In this document: in pieces, positions 8,185-17,142 of the stretch | Layout of the letters: every line of letters starts with the position of its first letter | Numbering within the stretch: position 1 is the first letter of the stretch | Assembly: GCF_030688855.1 (NCBI RefSeq) | Contig: NZ_JAUYZK010000001.1 | Coordinates: 226,143 to 290,142, forward strand | DNA length: 64,000 nt | Reading direction: 5' to 3' | Origin: Helicobacter cappadocius | Lineage (GTDB): Bacteria; Campylobacterota; Campylobacteria; Campylobacterales; Helicobacteraceae | Notes under the pieces: model-generated | What the model was told of the DNA's origin: nothing | The model's database searches: none | Seen by the model: the letters and a program-made list of their open reading frames with translations, nothing else | Made by a program: the position numbers and the translations under genes

Positions 8185-8424
8185 ATGTTTGAAAAAATTG
8201 ATGAAATTTTTAGAAATGTAGAATCTATTAGAGATGAAATCCAGATACTGTTAAATATGGCAAATATTACTCTAGTGGATTATATTATGATAAAAAGGGG
8301 ATCGCAGGATATGCCAGAGGGCTTAAGTATGTCTTTGTTTTCTCAAATAAATGAACAAATTGACGATCTCAAAAAACAAATCGATGCACTTAATAAACTC
8401 AAAAGACAACTACTAGTTTTTTGA
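8185..8424 (+). CDS. Small coiled-coil protein, unknown function
   Basis: This 79-residue protein has no signal peptide and two predicted helical parts. Residues 1-40 begin MFEKIDEIFRNVESIRDEIQ, and the C-terminal half has heptad character (INEQIDDLKKQIDALNKLKR). A central KRGSQDMPEGLSM segment breaks the helices. It lies nine bases after kdsD and looks like the last gene of the ksgA-rnj-kdsD operon. I do not recognise the family. A role as a small adaptor is only a guess from the coiled coil. Confidence 0.7.
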   Translation: MFEKIDEIFRNVESIRDEIQILLNMANITLVDYIMIKRGSQDMPEGLSMSLFSQINEQIDDLKKQIDALNKLKRQLLVF

Positions 8425-8438
8425 AATTCAAATTTCAA
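8421..8438. terminator. Inverted repeat at tail-to-tail gene junction
   Basis: TTGAAATT and AATTTCAA are separated by CA and overlap the stop of the coiled-coil gene, between it and the convergent efflux operon. Inner bases must form the loop, leaving about a 6-bp AT-rich stem. No clear U-run follows on either strand, so termination is only possible. Confidence 0.3.
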
Positions 8439-8454
8439 CATCTCTTTTGAGGTA

Positions 8455-9879
8455 TTATTTTGCATTTTTCTTCTCTTTTTTGCCCTCTTTTGGTAATTTC
8501 ACTTCTTCAATATTAAACCCACTTCCAAGCGATTGATATAAATTGATAAGCGATTCGATGTAAGCAGTTTTTAAGGTGATAATTTGTCCTTCAAGATCAA
8601 GCAAGGAACGTTCTGCATCTACAACTTCCAAATATGAAGAATATCCATCTTTATAGCGACCTTTTGCGTATTGCAATGTCTTTAGAGCAGCTTTGTGTTC
8701 TTCTTGCAGTGAAAGCTGTTGATCTTTGAGCCATTCAATACTAGCTTGAGCATTTTTTACTTCTTTGTAAGCATTTAGGACAATTTTTTTATAAGTGTAT
8801 GCAGCTTCATCCCTTTTTGCATTTGCAACCGCAAACTCACCTTTGAGTTTTCCTCCTTGAAAAAGAGGGGCTAAGATACTTGCTCCAATAGCTCCTGTGA
8901 ATATATGTCCTGCTGTGTCAAAAAAGTCAGTAAAAGCTGCTACACCTAGATTAGCAATTAGATTAAAATCAGGTAAAAAATTTGCTCTAGCTTTTGCCAA
9001 AGCCTCACTACTGGCGGCAAGTTCAAATTCAGCATAGGCTATATCAGGTCTATTTCTCAATATTGAAGAAGGAATCTTTTTTGGCAAAATAGGTTCGTTG
9101 ATCTGATTGAGGCTTTTGAGTGTTTTGAGCTCTTTTGCATTTATGCCGGTAAGCTCTTCTAGTGTATTTTGAGTTTTTTCTATGCTTAGTTTTGTTGGGG
9201 CAATTTGAGCTTTTGTCGCTTCGTATTGGATTTTTGCTTGTTGTTCATCATATTGGCTGCTATAGCCTGTTTTTGACTTGCTTTGAGCGATATCTAATTC
9301 AATAGCACGGGCTTTTAAAGTATTTTGGAGTATGGAAAGCTTGTCTTTAAGTGCGATAAGATTGATATAGGTTTTTGCCACCGAAGCATCAAGAGAGATC
9401 TTTGTGGCGATAGATTGAGCTATTATTGCCTGGGCTTGATAAGCTTTATTTTTGCGTTCTTTTTTGTTTTTTCCAAAGAAATCAAAATCATAAGAGATAT
9501 TTAGGGTTGGATCTATCATTCCAATAGGTGTGCTAAATCCAAAAACTGGGGTGAGCATATTTTGTGTGTATTGCGGACTCATTGTTATATTTACACTTGG
9601 ATAAAGCGTTGATTTTGCAATTTTTAATATTCCCATTGCCTGTTGTATTCTTGTTTGTGCTATTTGAAGATCGCTATTATATTCTCTTGCTTTTTGGAGG
9701 ATAAATATAAGATTAGGATCATTAAAGTTTTTCCACCAGTTTTTTTGCACTTGTTGTTCTGAAGTTTCTTCTAATGCAAGAGTTATTTTGCTATCTTTTG
9801 GCAGTTCTGAAATTTTTGGCACACATCCAATGAATAAAATACCAAAACTAGCTATATAAAAAGCATTGCTCCATCGCAT
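8455..9879 (-). CDS. Efflux outer-membrane lipoprotein, NodT/OprM family
   Basis: This is the TolC-type exit duct of a tripartite efflux pump. The N-terminus has a lipoprotein signal with lipobox FIGC (Cys about residue 19). Two OEP repeats follow, each with long helical coiled-coil parts (LQIAQTRIQQAMGILKIAKS; ELAASSEALAKARANFLPDF). GYSSYLEVVDAERSLLDLEGQ near residue 425 is a standard family signature. The 474-residue length is typical. The C-terminal tail is lysine-rich. It is the last gene of the operon, four bases from the membrane-fusion protein gene. Substrate cannot be read from sequence. Confidence 0.92.
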   Translation of the reverse strand: MRWSNAFYIASFGILFIGCVPKISELPKDSKITLALEETSEQQVQKNWWKNFNDPNLIFILQKAREYNSDLQIAQTRIQQAMGILKIAKSTLYPSVNITMSPQYTQNMLTPVFGFSTPIGMIDPTLNISYDFDFFGKNKKERKNKAYQAQAIIAQSIATKISLDASVAKTYINLIALKDKLSILQNTLKARAIELDIAQSKSKTGYSSQYDEQQAKIQYEATKAQIAPTKLSIEKTQNTLEELTGINAKELKTLKSLNQINEPILPKKIPSSILRNRPDIAYAEFELAASSEALAKARANFLPDFNLIANLGVAAFTDFFDTAGHIFTGAIGASILAPLFQGGKLKGEFAVANAKRDEAAYTYKKIVLNAYKEVKNAQASIEWLKDQQLSLQEEHKAALKTLQYAKGRYKDGYSSYLEVVDAERSLLDLEGQIITLKTAYIESLINLYQSLGSGFNIEEVKLPKEGKKEKKNAK

Positions 9880-9882
9880 TTT

Positions 9883-10944
9883 TTAGTCCTTTTGGGTATG
9901 GATGGTTGCTATGACGCTCATACCAGCTTTTAGATCCTTAAAATGTGAATCATTGGGATCGATTTCTATGCGCACAGGGATGCGTTGAATGATTTTTATA
10001 AAATTTCCTGTAGCATTATTCACTCTTATAGAACTAAATTCGCTTCCTGTAGCTGGAGATATTCTTTCTACCCTACCTTGCAGGACTGCTCCACCCAATG
10101 CATCTACGCTGAAGGTTACTTTTTGTCCAATATGTACATCTTGCATTTTGGTTTCTTTTATGTTAGCTTCTACCCACTTCAGATTAGGTATCAAAAATGT
10201 AAGAGGAGTGCCTTGCGTGACAGCTTGACCGATTCTTGCACCAATTTGCCCAAGCGTACCATCTACGGGGGCTTTAATTAATGAATATTCAAGATTGATT
10301 TGAGCTAGTTCTAAAAGTGCCTCTGCTCTTTTAACATCTGCTTGGAGTGCAGCTTTGCTAATTTTGTATGCTTGAAGTTCTTCAATGGCTTTTTGATATT
10401 GAGCTTCAGATTCAGCAAGCGCGTATTGAGCTTTTTTGAGAGCTGTTTGTGTATCTTCATACTCTCTAGCACTTAATGATCCTTTTTTGACAAGTTTTGA
10501 CACACGGTTATTCTGACTTTTTGCATTTTCAAGAGTTGCTTTATCTGCATCGATAATTGCTTTTTTTTCATTTACTACAGCTTCTCTTAATCGATAATTT
10601 TGATCATAGGTATCAAGAGAAGCTTGCACACTTTGTAAATTTGCTTCGGCTTCATTGACTTTTTGGACAAATATTCGTCTATCTATTTGCAAGATAGGTT
10701 CCCCTGCTTTTACTGAAGTGAAATCATGCACGTATATGTCTGTAACATATCCACTTACTCTTGGAGAAAGAAGCGTTGTTTTTGCTTGTATGTATGCATC
10801 ATCGGTGCTCACAACTCCTCGAAAAAAAGGTGGTAATTCCCAAGCATACAAGATGGATAAAACCCCACATATAACAACGATAATGCTGATAAATGTTGCA
10901 ATGAGTTGAGGTTTTTTAGGTGTCCAAGATTTCAAATAAGGCAT
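9883..10944 (-). CDS. emrA: HlyD/EmrA-family membrane fusion protein
   Basis: This periplasmic adaptor links the inner-membrane transporter to the outer-membrane duct. One N-terminal transmembrane helix (about residues 14-34) is followed by the lipoyl half-motif DDAYIQAKTTLLSPRVSGYV and VKAGEPILQID. A long alpha-hairpin coiled coil spans roughly residues 80-210. The second lipoyl half is SLIKAPVDGTLGQIGARIGQAVTQG, and beta-barrel segments lead to the C-terminus (DLKAGMSVIATI). At 353 residues it matches EmrA/HlyD_D23 proteins. The pairing with a 14-helix MFS transporter makes an Emr-type system; the symbol is by family only. Confidence 0.92.
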   Translation of the reverse strand: MPYLKSWTPKKPQLIATFISIIVVICGVLSILYAWELPPFFRGVVSTDDAYIQAKTTLLSPRVSGYVTDIYVHDFTSVKAGEPILQIDRRIFVQKVNEAEANLQSVQASLDTYDQNYRLREAVVNEKKAIIDADKATLENAKSQNNRVSKLVKKGSLSAREYEDTQTALKKAQYALAESEAQYQKAIEELQAYKISKAALQADVKRAEALLELAQINLEYSLIKAPVDGTLGQIGARIGQAVTQGTPLTFLIPNLKWVEANIKETKMQDVHIGQKVTFSVDALGGAVLQGRVERISPATGSEFSSIRVNNATGNFIKIIQRIPVRIEIDPNDSHFKDLKAGMSVIATIHTQKD

Positions 10945-10963
10945 AGGTATTCCTTTTTATGGA

Positions 10964-12640
10964 TTAAAAATGTGCATCATAACTTCTTCCTTCCTGAAGA
11001 CGTCGTTTTTCTAGCTCATCTAAGAAGGTTTTAGTTTTAAGATTTGCAATAGCAGTCCTACGACCAAGTATCGCAAGTTCTCTATCAACAGCTGTTTTCT
11101 TTCCAACTGCAAAATATAGCCAATGTAAAACCAAAAACAAAAAGATTCCAATTGCCATATAACCAACGATTGAAAATAGATCGCTATAGGCCATTACACC
11201 TGCTTGTTTGGTGATTTCAGTAACAAAGTCAGGGTTTGTGCTGATTGCAGGATTTGTATCTGGAGCATGATTGATGATATCTTGAAGTCTACTAGCAGTG
11301 CGCACTTTGATAAAAGTAGTTACCAATGCAGAACCCAATTGACCAAAAACACTTTGAGAAAAACTAAAAATAGCGATGAAAGTCAATACATATCCACCTC
11401 CTCTTGGAAGTGAAACAACAATTCCTTCAGCAAACAAAGGTCCTATAAAAAATACACTTGCTGCAGCAATCAGGAATTGAGGAATATAGAGTTGATTTGG
11501 AGTGATTTGTGGAGATAGGTTTGTAGAGGCAAAAGAGCCAACAATAAGCATTGCAAAAGAGATAATCAAAATAATAGAAGTGCGTTTGTATCCCATCATT
11601 GCTATACAAGAGACACCACCAAACAAAGCTCCCAAGGCTACGATTCCATAGTAGTTTGCGAGTTGATAATCTGTATATCCTAAAACATTTCTGAATAATC
11701 CTGTTGCACCTGTAGTTTGTTCGGTTAGGCACATCCTAGCAAAAGCACCAGCAAGAGCAAGTTTGAATACTTGAAGTGTGCCTACAAAAGAGAAATTTAT
11801 GAGTGGCCTTACCCTATTTATTTCAATCAGAAAAAATCCTACAATACAGACTATTCCGATACATATTCCATACGCAATCCAAGGCTTATCCCACCAAATA
11901 ATATTTCCAACACTGAAGATCAAGCAAAAAGTTGCGGTCCCTATAGCGTATAGAGCGAGGGAGGGAATATCTTTGATTGAAAAGGCTTTGCCTAGTTGAG
12001 AAGGAGGGAGTTCAATGAGCAAATACGCTGCTAATACAAATAAGGTTGTTCCCATATCAATATATGCAACCAAGTGAGCATCTTCGCCTAGCATCAAAAA
12101 AGGATCTAACCACCTTGCAAATGGAGAACCCACCTGCATAAGACCAACACTCACACACATTACGAGGTAAGTTTTCGTTTTTGGAAGCATTTGCATGGCA
12201 TAATAAGCACAAAAGGTAGATAGACCACTGCCTACAAGTCCATTGAGAAATCGACTGAACGCATAGATGTAAAAACTATCACTAAACATCTGGATAATAT
12301 GGGCAATACATAAGATCATTACCACACCACCAAAAAAAATCCTCATTCCAAATTGCTGACGCATTTTGAAAAGCACCACACTTGTCCAAGCATAGCCCAT
12401 ATAATAACAAGCTGTTAAAATCGCACCTTCTGCTGGAGTGATACCTAGATAGCCCTGAATTTGATTGATATTAGCGATTGTGAGATTGTTTTGCAGTCCT
12501 GCTGCAAATAAGGCAACTATCCACCCTATCGCATAAACAAGTTTTATTTTTGTAGGAAGCTCTGGTCTTGCTACAGATCCCCAAAAAGAAGGCATTTCGT
12601 TGGGTTTGAGCACCTCATTTAAATTCTGGGTTCTTGGCAT
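10964..12640 (-). CDS. emrB: EmrB/QacA-type MFS drug transporter
   Basis: This inner-membrane pump of the operon has 558 residues with about 14 hydrophobic segments, as in the DHA2 drug:proton antiporters. The N-terminus is cytoplasmic. The first helix begins near KLVYAIGWIVALFAAGLQNNLTIANINQIQGYLG, where family members usually carry a conserved acidic residue in this helix; none is evident here. Motif A is poorly conserved (KMRQQFGMRIFFGG). With the adaptor and outer-membrane lipoprotein downstream it should expel hydrophobic toxins across both membranes. The 363-bp leader upstream suggests regulated expression. Confidence 0.9.
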   Translation of the reverse strand: MPRTQNLNEVLKPNEMPSFWGSVARPELPTKIKLVYAIGWIVALFAAGLQNNLTIANINQIQGYLGITPAEGAILTACYYMGYAWTSVVLFKMRQQFGMRIFFGGVVMILCIAHIIQMFSDSFYIYAFSRFLNGLVGSGLSTFCAYYAMQMLPKTKTYLVMCVSVGLMQVGSPFARWLDPFLMLGEDAHLVAYIDMGTTLFVLAAYLLIELPPSQLGKAFSIKDIPSLALYAIGTATFCLIFSVGNIIWWDKPWIAYGICIGIVCIVGFFLIEINRVRPLINFSFVGTLQVFKLALAGAFARMCLTEQTTGATGLFRNVLGYTDYQLANYYGIVALGALFGGVSCIAMMGYKRTSIILIISFAMLIVGSFASTNLSPQITPNQLYIPQFLIAAASVFFIGPLFAEGIVVSLPRGGGYVLTFIAIFSFSQSVFGQLGSALVTTFIKVRTASRLQDIINHAPDTNPAISTNPDFVTEITKQAGVMAYSDLFSIVGYMAIGIFLFLVLHWLYFAVGKKTAVDRELAILGRRTAIANLKTKTFLDELEKRRLQEGRSYDAHF

Positions 12641-13003
12641 ATATTCCCCTGATTTAAGAGTTTTTCGTATATTTTCAAAATATTAATTGCACTATCAATG
12701 AATTAGAATTGGCACTTCAAGTCGATTTGGACATACTTTAGATTTTTTTATGTTTTTAGGACTTTAGTTAGATCGTTTATTCTAAATCAAAGAAGAAAAT
12801 CTGTCTGATTTATGACAAAACAGAATAAAACTTGCAATTTTGTTTGCATTATACATCTTTTTTATTAAATCAATGTATTATCTTCTGATGTTGCTTTTTC
12901 AAGTAAGTCAAACGGAGACTTAAAGATACTTTATTGTTTTGGTGCTTGGCTTTGACTAGATATGATGCTAGATCAAAGTTTTATTACAATTTAATCACTA
13001 AAA
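12641..13003 (-). promoter_or_regulatory. Control region of the efflux operon
   Basis: This gene-free 363 bp separates the restriction-modification gene from the efflux operon. A minus-strand TATAAT preceded by TG lies at 12848-12853 and would give a leader of roughly 200 nt before emrB. An imperfect palindrome at 12951-12977 (TTTGACTAG ... CTAGATCAAA, with CTAGAT repeated directly) may be an operator or an attenuating hairpin at the end of the upstream gene. No regulator gene is adjacent. No open frame with a ribosome site was seen here. Confidence 0.45.
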
Positions 13004-15304
13004 TCAATTAAATAAACTCATAGAAGCACTTTTAAAAACATAATTTCCTTCTTGAGTGAGAATAGAAACCTCTTCGAGAATATCTTTTATGAGTTCTTTG
13101 CTGGGTGTTACTCCATTTTTTAGTAAAGGTATCACTTCTAGGCATATGTCATCAAAAGTTATTTTTGTGTTTTGTCTTTGTGCTTTTTTTAAAAAAGAAA
13201 CAATAAAATATTTTGCTCGTGTTTCTATGGATATGTTGTGGCTTTTAAATTTAGAACCTTTTTTGATGTGATATTTTTGAGTCTCTTTATCATAATCATA
13301 GTTTTCATTGATGATGGGAGTGAGAGTTTCAAATTTATTTCCAAGTTCGTGTAAAAAACCCATTTCAAGACCCGTAATAGTCAGCTCTCCATAGATTTCT
13401 TCTAGGGTTGCTCCATTTTCTTTTGCGATCAAAGCTTCGATATGATTAAATATTAGATCGTAATCATCGCCTAGTGATTCTTTGGCGAGAGTTTTTGGAT
13501 TTTCTACTTTTTTAAAGTGCATTATGAGTTGTCCGCTTAGGACGGTAAATGGGTTTTGAACCTTTTTAAAACTCGATTGACCATTGCTCTGTCTGATGCT
13601 ACCTATGTACTCAAATCCGATTTCTTCAGCGTACTCTACGATAGTTTGCCAAAGCTGTGGGCTTTGATGTTGGAATACAAAGCTCATCCAGCGATTGAAT
13701 TTTAGCACTCGATACATTTCTTTGAGACCTTGTTTTATTAAATCATAATACTCTTGAGTGCTTTTATTGAGACTACCTTTTTCAATACATTCTTTTTCTA
13801 GTAGGGTTTTATCTACAGGGAAATCTAGCCAAGCATTCCACATAGTTGATAAATCTAAATAAGGGATTTTAGCTCCATAAGGTGGATCTGTATAGATATA
13901 ATCAACACTGTTAGATTCTATTTCTTTGAGATTAGTGGCATCTCCTTGAATGAATTTAGATTTTGGGAGCATTTGATAGAAATGAGGAGAATTTTGAAGT
14001 TCTCTTTTTCCACTGATAATCCTCTGAAGTTTGCGTCTAAAGGTTTCAGAAATATTAAAAGGAGTTGATATTTCAGTTTTTGCTATTCTGTATCTATAAT
14101 AATTAAAAATGCCACATACTCCACCACTTCCTTTTCTTTTTTCTGTTTCGTGGAAAGTTTTATTGCACATTGTAATTGTGTTAACAAGTGCAAGGAGTAG
14201 AGATAGTTTAATATTTTCTCCTTTTGTTTTTAGAATTTCTCCACGAAGTAGAGCTAATTCTATAATCTGAGAAGGGGTAAAAATATCTCTTAGAGTAGCG
14301 ACATCACTACCTTTGGGTAGTATTTCGTCTTTGGGTATCCATAGGGTTTTCTTATGCCCCCCCCCCATAGAGTTTTTAGCTTGAATGTTAGAAGGATAAT
14401 AGGAAGCATTTTTTAGCATCTCTTTAGCTTCTTTATCATTTTTTGGAGTGATTTTTTCAAAATTTTTCAATACCATCTCGCCTATTTCGTAAAGTTCGCT
14501 TAGATTTACCTCTGTGCTTAGTGCAGTTGCCATAAAGACTGATAGAGGGTTGAGATCGATATGAATTCCCACTCTGCCTTTCATCATCGCTTCTATCGCA
14601 CTCACTCCACTACCTCCAAAGCTATCTAGCACAACATCGCCTTCTTGAGTAAAATTAAGAATATGATTTTGCACAATATCCCAGCTTTGACGAGTGAAAT
14701 AAGCTAGACAACCAAAGTGCCTCTTGGCTTTTTGTTTTTGAGGTTTTATTGCCTTTGGTAGGCTTCTATTTAGATACCATTCATCATCTCTATTGGCATC
14801 TTCTTTTATTTTTTGAATTTGTGATTCTGTATTGTTTGTGATATAACTTTTTAGGGTGTCAAATTTAGTTTCTAATTCATTTTTTAAATCAATCTCTAAA
14901 ATTAACTCTTGACCTATTGAAGTAAATAGCGTAAATTCTTTTCCATTACATAAGGCATAATAGGGAGCTTTGATCTCTGCATTGATGGCATAATAAAAAG
15001 CTTGTTGAGGGTGATTGCCATTTTTGATGTTTTCAGTTGGAGCTTTTGCATCTAAAACACAAATGGGTTTATTCTCTACATAAAGAATATAATCAGGAAT
15101 CAGTATTCTATCTTGACCTATTTTGGTATTTGAGCCTAAAATTGTAGGTGATTTTATGCTTAAGGAAGTCTTAAAGCTTAGTGTTTTGTTTCCCTTAAGA
15201 TCAAATTCAAAATCTAGTTCTTTTAATAGTGGATCAATAATTTCTCTACGAACAGAATCCTCTTTAAAGTCTTTTTCATCTACATAATCAAGATTTATAT
15301 TCAC
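13004..15304 (-). CDS. Phase-variable fused nuclease-methyltransferase (type IIG-like)
   Basis: This 766-residue protein has two parts. Residues 1-190 look like an HsdR-type PD-(D/E)xK nuclease (IPDYILYVENKP at 69-80, then DAK at 85-87). Residues 195-620 form an amino-methyltransferase with SAM motif I DSFGGSGVSA at 227-236 and catalytic DPPY at 473-476, followed by GAKIPYLDLSTMWNAWLDF. The C-terminal 150 residues look winged-helix-like and may recognise DNA. A run of ten G (14357-14366 on the plus strand as C) encodes Gly314-316 and keeps the frame open. G9 or G11 would truncate the protein between motif I and DPPY. Restriction and modification in one chain is inferred; the target is unknown. 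Confidence 0.85.
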   Translation of the reverse strand: MNINLDYVDEKDFKEDSVRREIIDPLLKELDFEFDLKGNKTLSFKTSLSIKSPTILGSNTKIGQDRILIPDYILYVENKPICVLDAKAPTENIKNGNHPQQAFYYAINAEIKAPYYALCNGKEFTLFTSIGQELILEIDLKNELETKFDTLKSYITNNTESQIQKIKEDANRDDEWYLNRSLPKAIKPQKQKAKRHFGCLAYFTRQSWDIVQNHILNFTQEGDVVLDSFGGSGVSAIEAMMKGRVGIHIDLNPLSVFMATALSTEVNLSELYEIGEMVLKNFEKITPKNDKEAKEMLKNASYYPSNIQAKNSMGGGHKKTLWIPKDEILPKGSDVATLRDIFTPSQIIELALLRGEILKTKGENIKLSLLLALVNTITMCNKTFHETEKRKGSGGVCGIFNYYRYRIAKTEISTPFNISETFRRKLQRIISGKRELQNSPHFYQMLPKSKFIQGDATNLKEIESNSVDYIYTDPPYGAKIPYLDLSTMWNAWLDFPVDKTLLEKECIEKGSLNKSTQEYYDLIKQGLKEMYRVLKFNRWMSFVFQHQSPQLWQTIVEYAEEIGFEYIGSIRQSNGQSSFKKVQNPFTVLSGQLIMHFKKVENPKTLAKESLGDDYDLIFNHIEALIAKENGATLEEIYGELTITGLEMGFLHELGNKFETLTPIINENYDYDKETQKYHIKKGSKFKSHNISIETRAKYFIVSFLKKAQRQNTKITFDDICLEVIPLLKNGVTPSKELIKDILEEVSILTQEGNYVFKSASMSLFN
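14357..14366 (-). repeat. Poly-G10 slippage tract inside the restriction-modification gene
   Basis: Ten consecutive C on the plus strand (G in the coding sense) directly after an AT. In frame here (ON). Loss of one G reads to a TAA 23 codons beyond the tract. Gain of one gives GCA TAA at once. Such tracts are the classical slipped-strand switches of Helicobacter and Campylobacter. Confidence 0.9.
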
Positions 15305-15329
15305 TTGTTGCCCTTTGCTAATCCTAATA

Positions 15330-17018
15330 TTAAAGCTCTGTCTTCAGCATCGCACCATTACTTGCATTGCTTACTAATAGGGCATAGCGTTTGAGCCATT
15401 TGCCTTCAATTTCTTTGCGTTTAGGCTGCCATTTTTGCTTTCGATCCTTAAGGATATCTTCGCTTACTAACAATTCTAAGATTCCATTATTCACATCGAT
15501 TTTTATTTTATCTCCATTTTCTACAAGTGCTATCACTCCTCCTTCTGCTGCCTCTGGACTTACATGACCGATACAAGCCCCTCTTGTAGCTCCACTAAAT
15601 CTTCCATCTGTTACTAAGGCTACAGATTCTCCTAGACCCATTCCCATTATTAGGCTTGTAGGGCTTAGCATTTCTGGCATACCTGGTCCGCCTTTTGGTC
15701 CTTCATAGCGGATAATGACAACATCTCCAGATTTTACTTTGCCTGTAGAAATTCCTGCTATCGCTTCATCTTGGGAGTCAAAAACCACTGCAGATCCAGT
15801 GAAATTTTTCATCTCTTCTGCCATTGCTCCAGCTTTGATAACCGCTCCTTCTTGAGCTAGATTTCCATAAAGTATTTTTAACCCCCCTGTTTGAGAATAG
15901 GCATTTTCATTTGTGTGAATGATGGTAGTATCTGTGATAGATGCGTTTTTGATCCGTTCTAGCATACTCTCACCTGTAATAGTGAGGGTATCATAGATAA
16001 CTCCCCCTCTTTTATTCACTTCTTTCATAACAGCACCCACGCCTCCAGCACGATTGATATCTTCCATAAATACATTATTAACTGCAGGAGCTATTTTAGT
16101 GAGGTGAGAGACATTTTTTGCGATTTCATTGATATTTTTGAGACTGAAATCCACATCTGCTTCTTTTGCAATCGCCAACATATGTAGGACAGTATTTGTG
16201 CTACCTCCCATTGCCATATCTACAACAAAAGCATTGTGAATGGCTTTGTCATTGAGAATATTTTTCATTTTAAATTTTTCAGTTTTTGCTTTATCTAGAG
16301 CAATCTCAACTATCTTTCTAGCAGCTATTCGTAAGAGTTCTTCTCGTTCTTTTGTAAGTGCTGGAATAGTTCCATTTCCTGGAAGTGCAATACCCATAGC
16401 TTCACATAAAGTATTCATTGAATTTGCAGTGAACATACCACTACAGCTTCCTCCACTTGGACAAGCTTTGCACTCAATTTCATAGAGCTTGTCCTCACTG
16501 ATTTTTTTAGCCTCATAAGCACCTACAGCTTCAAATACCTGCGAGAGACCAATACGACTACCATCACTAAGCGTTCCTGCAAGCATAGGTCCTCCACTCA
16601 CAAATATAGTCGGCACATTCACTCTAAGTGCTCCCATAACCATACCTGGAACGATTTTGTCACAGTTGGGGATGCAAACCATTGCATCGAGTTTGTGAGC
16701 ATTCATAACAGTTTCTATGCAGTCTGCGATAAGCTCTCTACTAGGCAAACTATAGAGCATTCCGCTATGCCCCATCGCTATGCCATCATCTACCCCGATT
16801 GTATTGAATTCAAAGGGAACACCCCCAGCCTTTCTGATTTCTTCTTTTACAATTTTGCTATATTCAGGTAGGAAATAGTGTCCAGGTATGATGTCAATAT
16901 AGCTATTTGCTATTCCGATAAATGGTTTATCAAAATCTTCATCTTTGAGTCCCACGCCTCTAAGTAGGCTTCTATGAGGAGTTCTTGAGTGTCCTTTTTT
17001 GATGGTATCGCTTCGCAT
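15330..17018 (-). CDS. ilvD: Dihydroxy-acid dehydratase
   Basis: IlvD is an iron-sulfur lyase that makes the 2-oxo acids leading to valine, leucine and isoleucine, in the cytoplasm. Signatures are the N-terminal [33 protein letters not shown] (CDK motif, cluster cysteine), [17 protein letters not shown] with two more cysteines, [14 protein letters not shown], and [21 protein letters not shown] with the catalytic serine region. Length 562 is normal. The ATG has AAGGAT upstream and a TATAAT -10 diverging from glmS. No other ilv gene is in the window. Confidence 0.98.
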   Translation of the reverse strand: MRSDTIKKGHSRTPHRSLLRGVGLKDEDFDKPFIGIANSYIDIIPGHYFLPEYSKIVKEEIRKAGGVPFEFNTIGVDDGIAMGHSGMLYSLPSRELIADCIETVMNAHKLDAMVCIPNCDKIVPGMVMGALRVNVPTIFVSGGPMLAGTLSDGSRIGLSQVFEAVGAYEAKKISEDKLYEIECKACPSGGSCSGMFTANSMNTLCEAMGIALPGNGTIPALTKEREELLRIAARKIVEIALDKAKTEKFKMKNILNDKAIHNAFVVDMAMGGSTNTVLHMLAIAKEADVDFSLKNINEIAKNVSHLTKIAPAVNNVFMEDINRAGGVGAVMKEVNKRGGVIYDTLTITGESMLERIKNASITDTTIIHTNENAYSQTGGLKILYGNLAQEGAVIKAGAMAEEMKNFTGSAVVFDSQDEAIAGISTGKVKSGDVVIIRYEGPKGGPGMPEMLSPTSLIMGMGLGESVALVTDGRFSGATRGACIGHVSPEAAEGGVIALVENGDKIKIDVNNGILELLVSEDILKDRKQKWQPKRKEIEGKWLKRYALLVSNASNGAMLKTEL

Positions 17019-17047
17019 TTTCTATCCTTTTATAGTGTATAGATATT

Positions 17048-17053
17048 ATTATA
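17048..17053 (-). promoter_or_regulatory. Promoter -10 for ilvD
   Basis: Minus-strand TATAAT, 30 bases before the ilvD ATG. A transcript start near 17041 leaves a leader of about 22 nt with AAGGAT as ribosome site. Confidence 0.55.
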
Positions 17054-17107
17054 CTTAAAAAGATTTCTATTTTTTAACAAATCTTTCGCATTCAAGAGAG
17101 TTTATTG

Positions 17108-17113
17108 TAAAAT
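17108..17113 (+). promoter_or_regulatory. Promoter -10 for glmS
   Basis: TAAAAT preceded by TTG, 29 bases before the glmS ATG, with ribosome site CGGAGG at 17131-17136. The leader is about 23 nt, too short for a glmS ribozyme, so that mode of control is absent. Confidence 0.5.
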
Positions 17114-17142
17114 GCTAGATATTGAATTATCGGAGGTTTTGA

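Noticed and set aside
17114..17142. glmS ribozyme
   Set aside because: The leader is only about 25 nt, with no room for the ribozyme fold.
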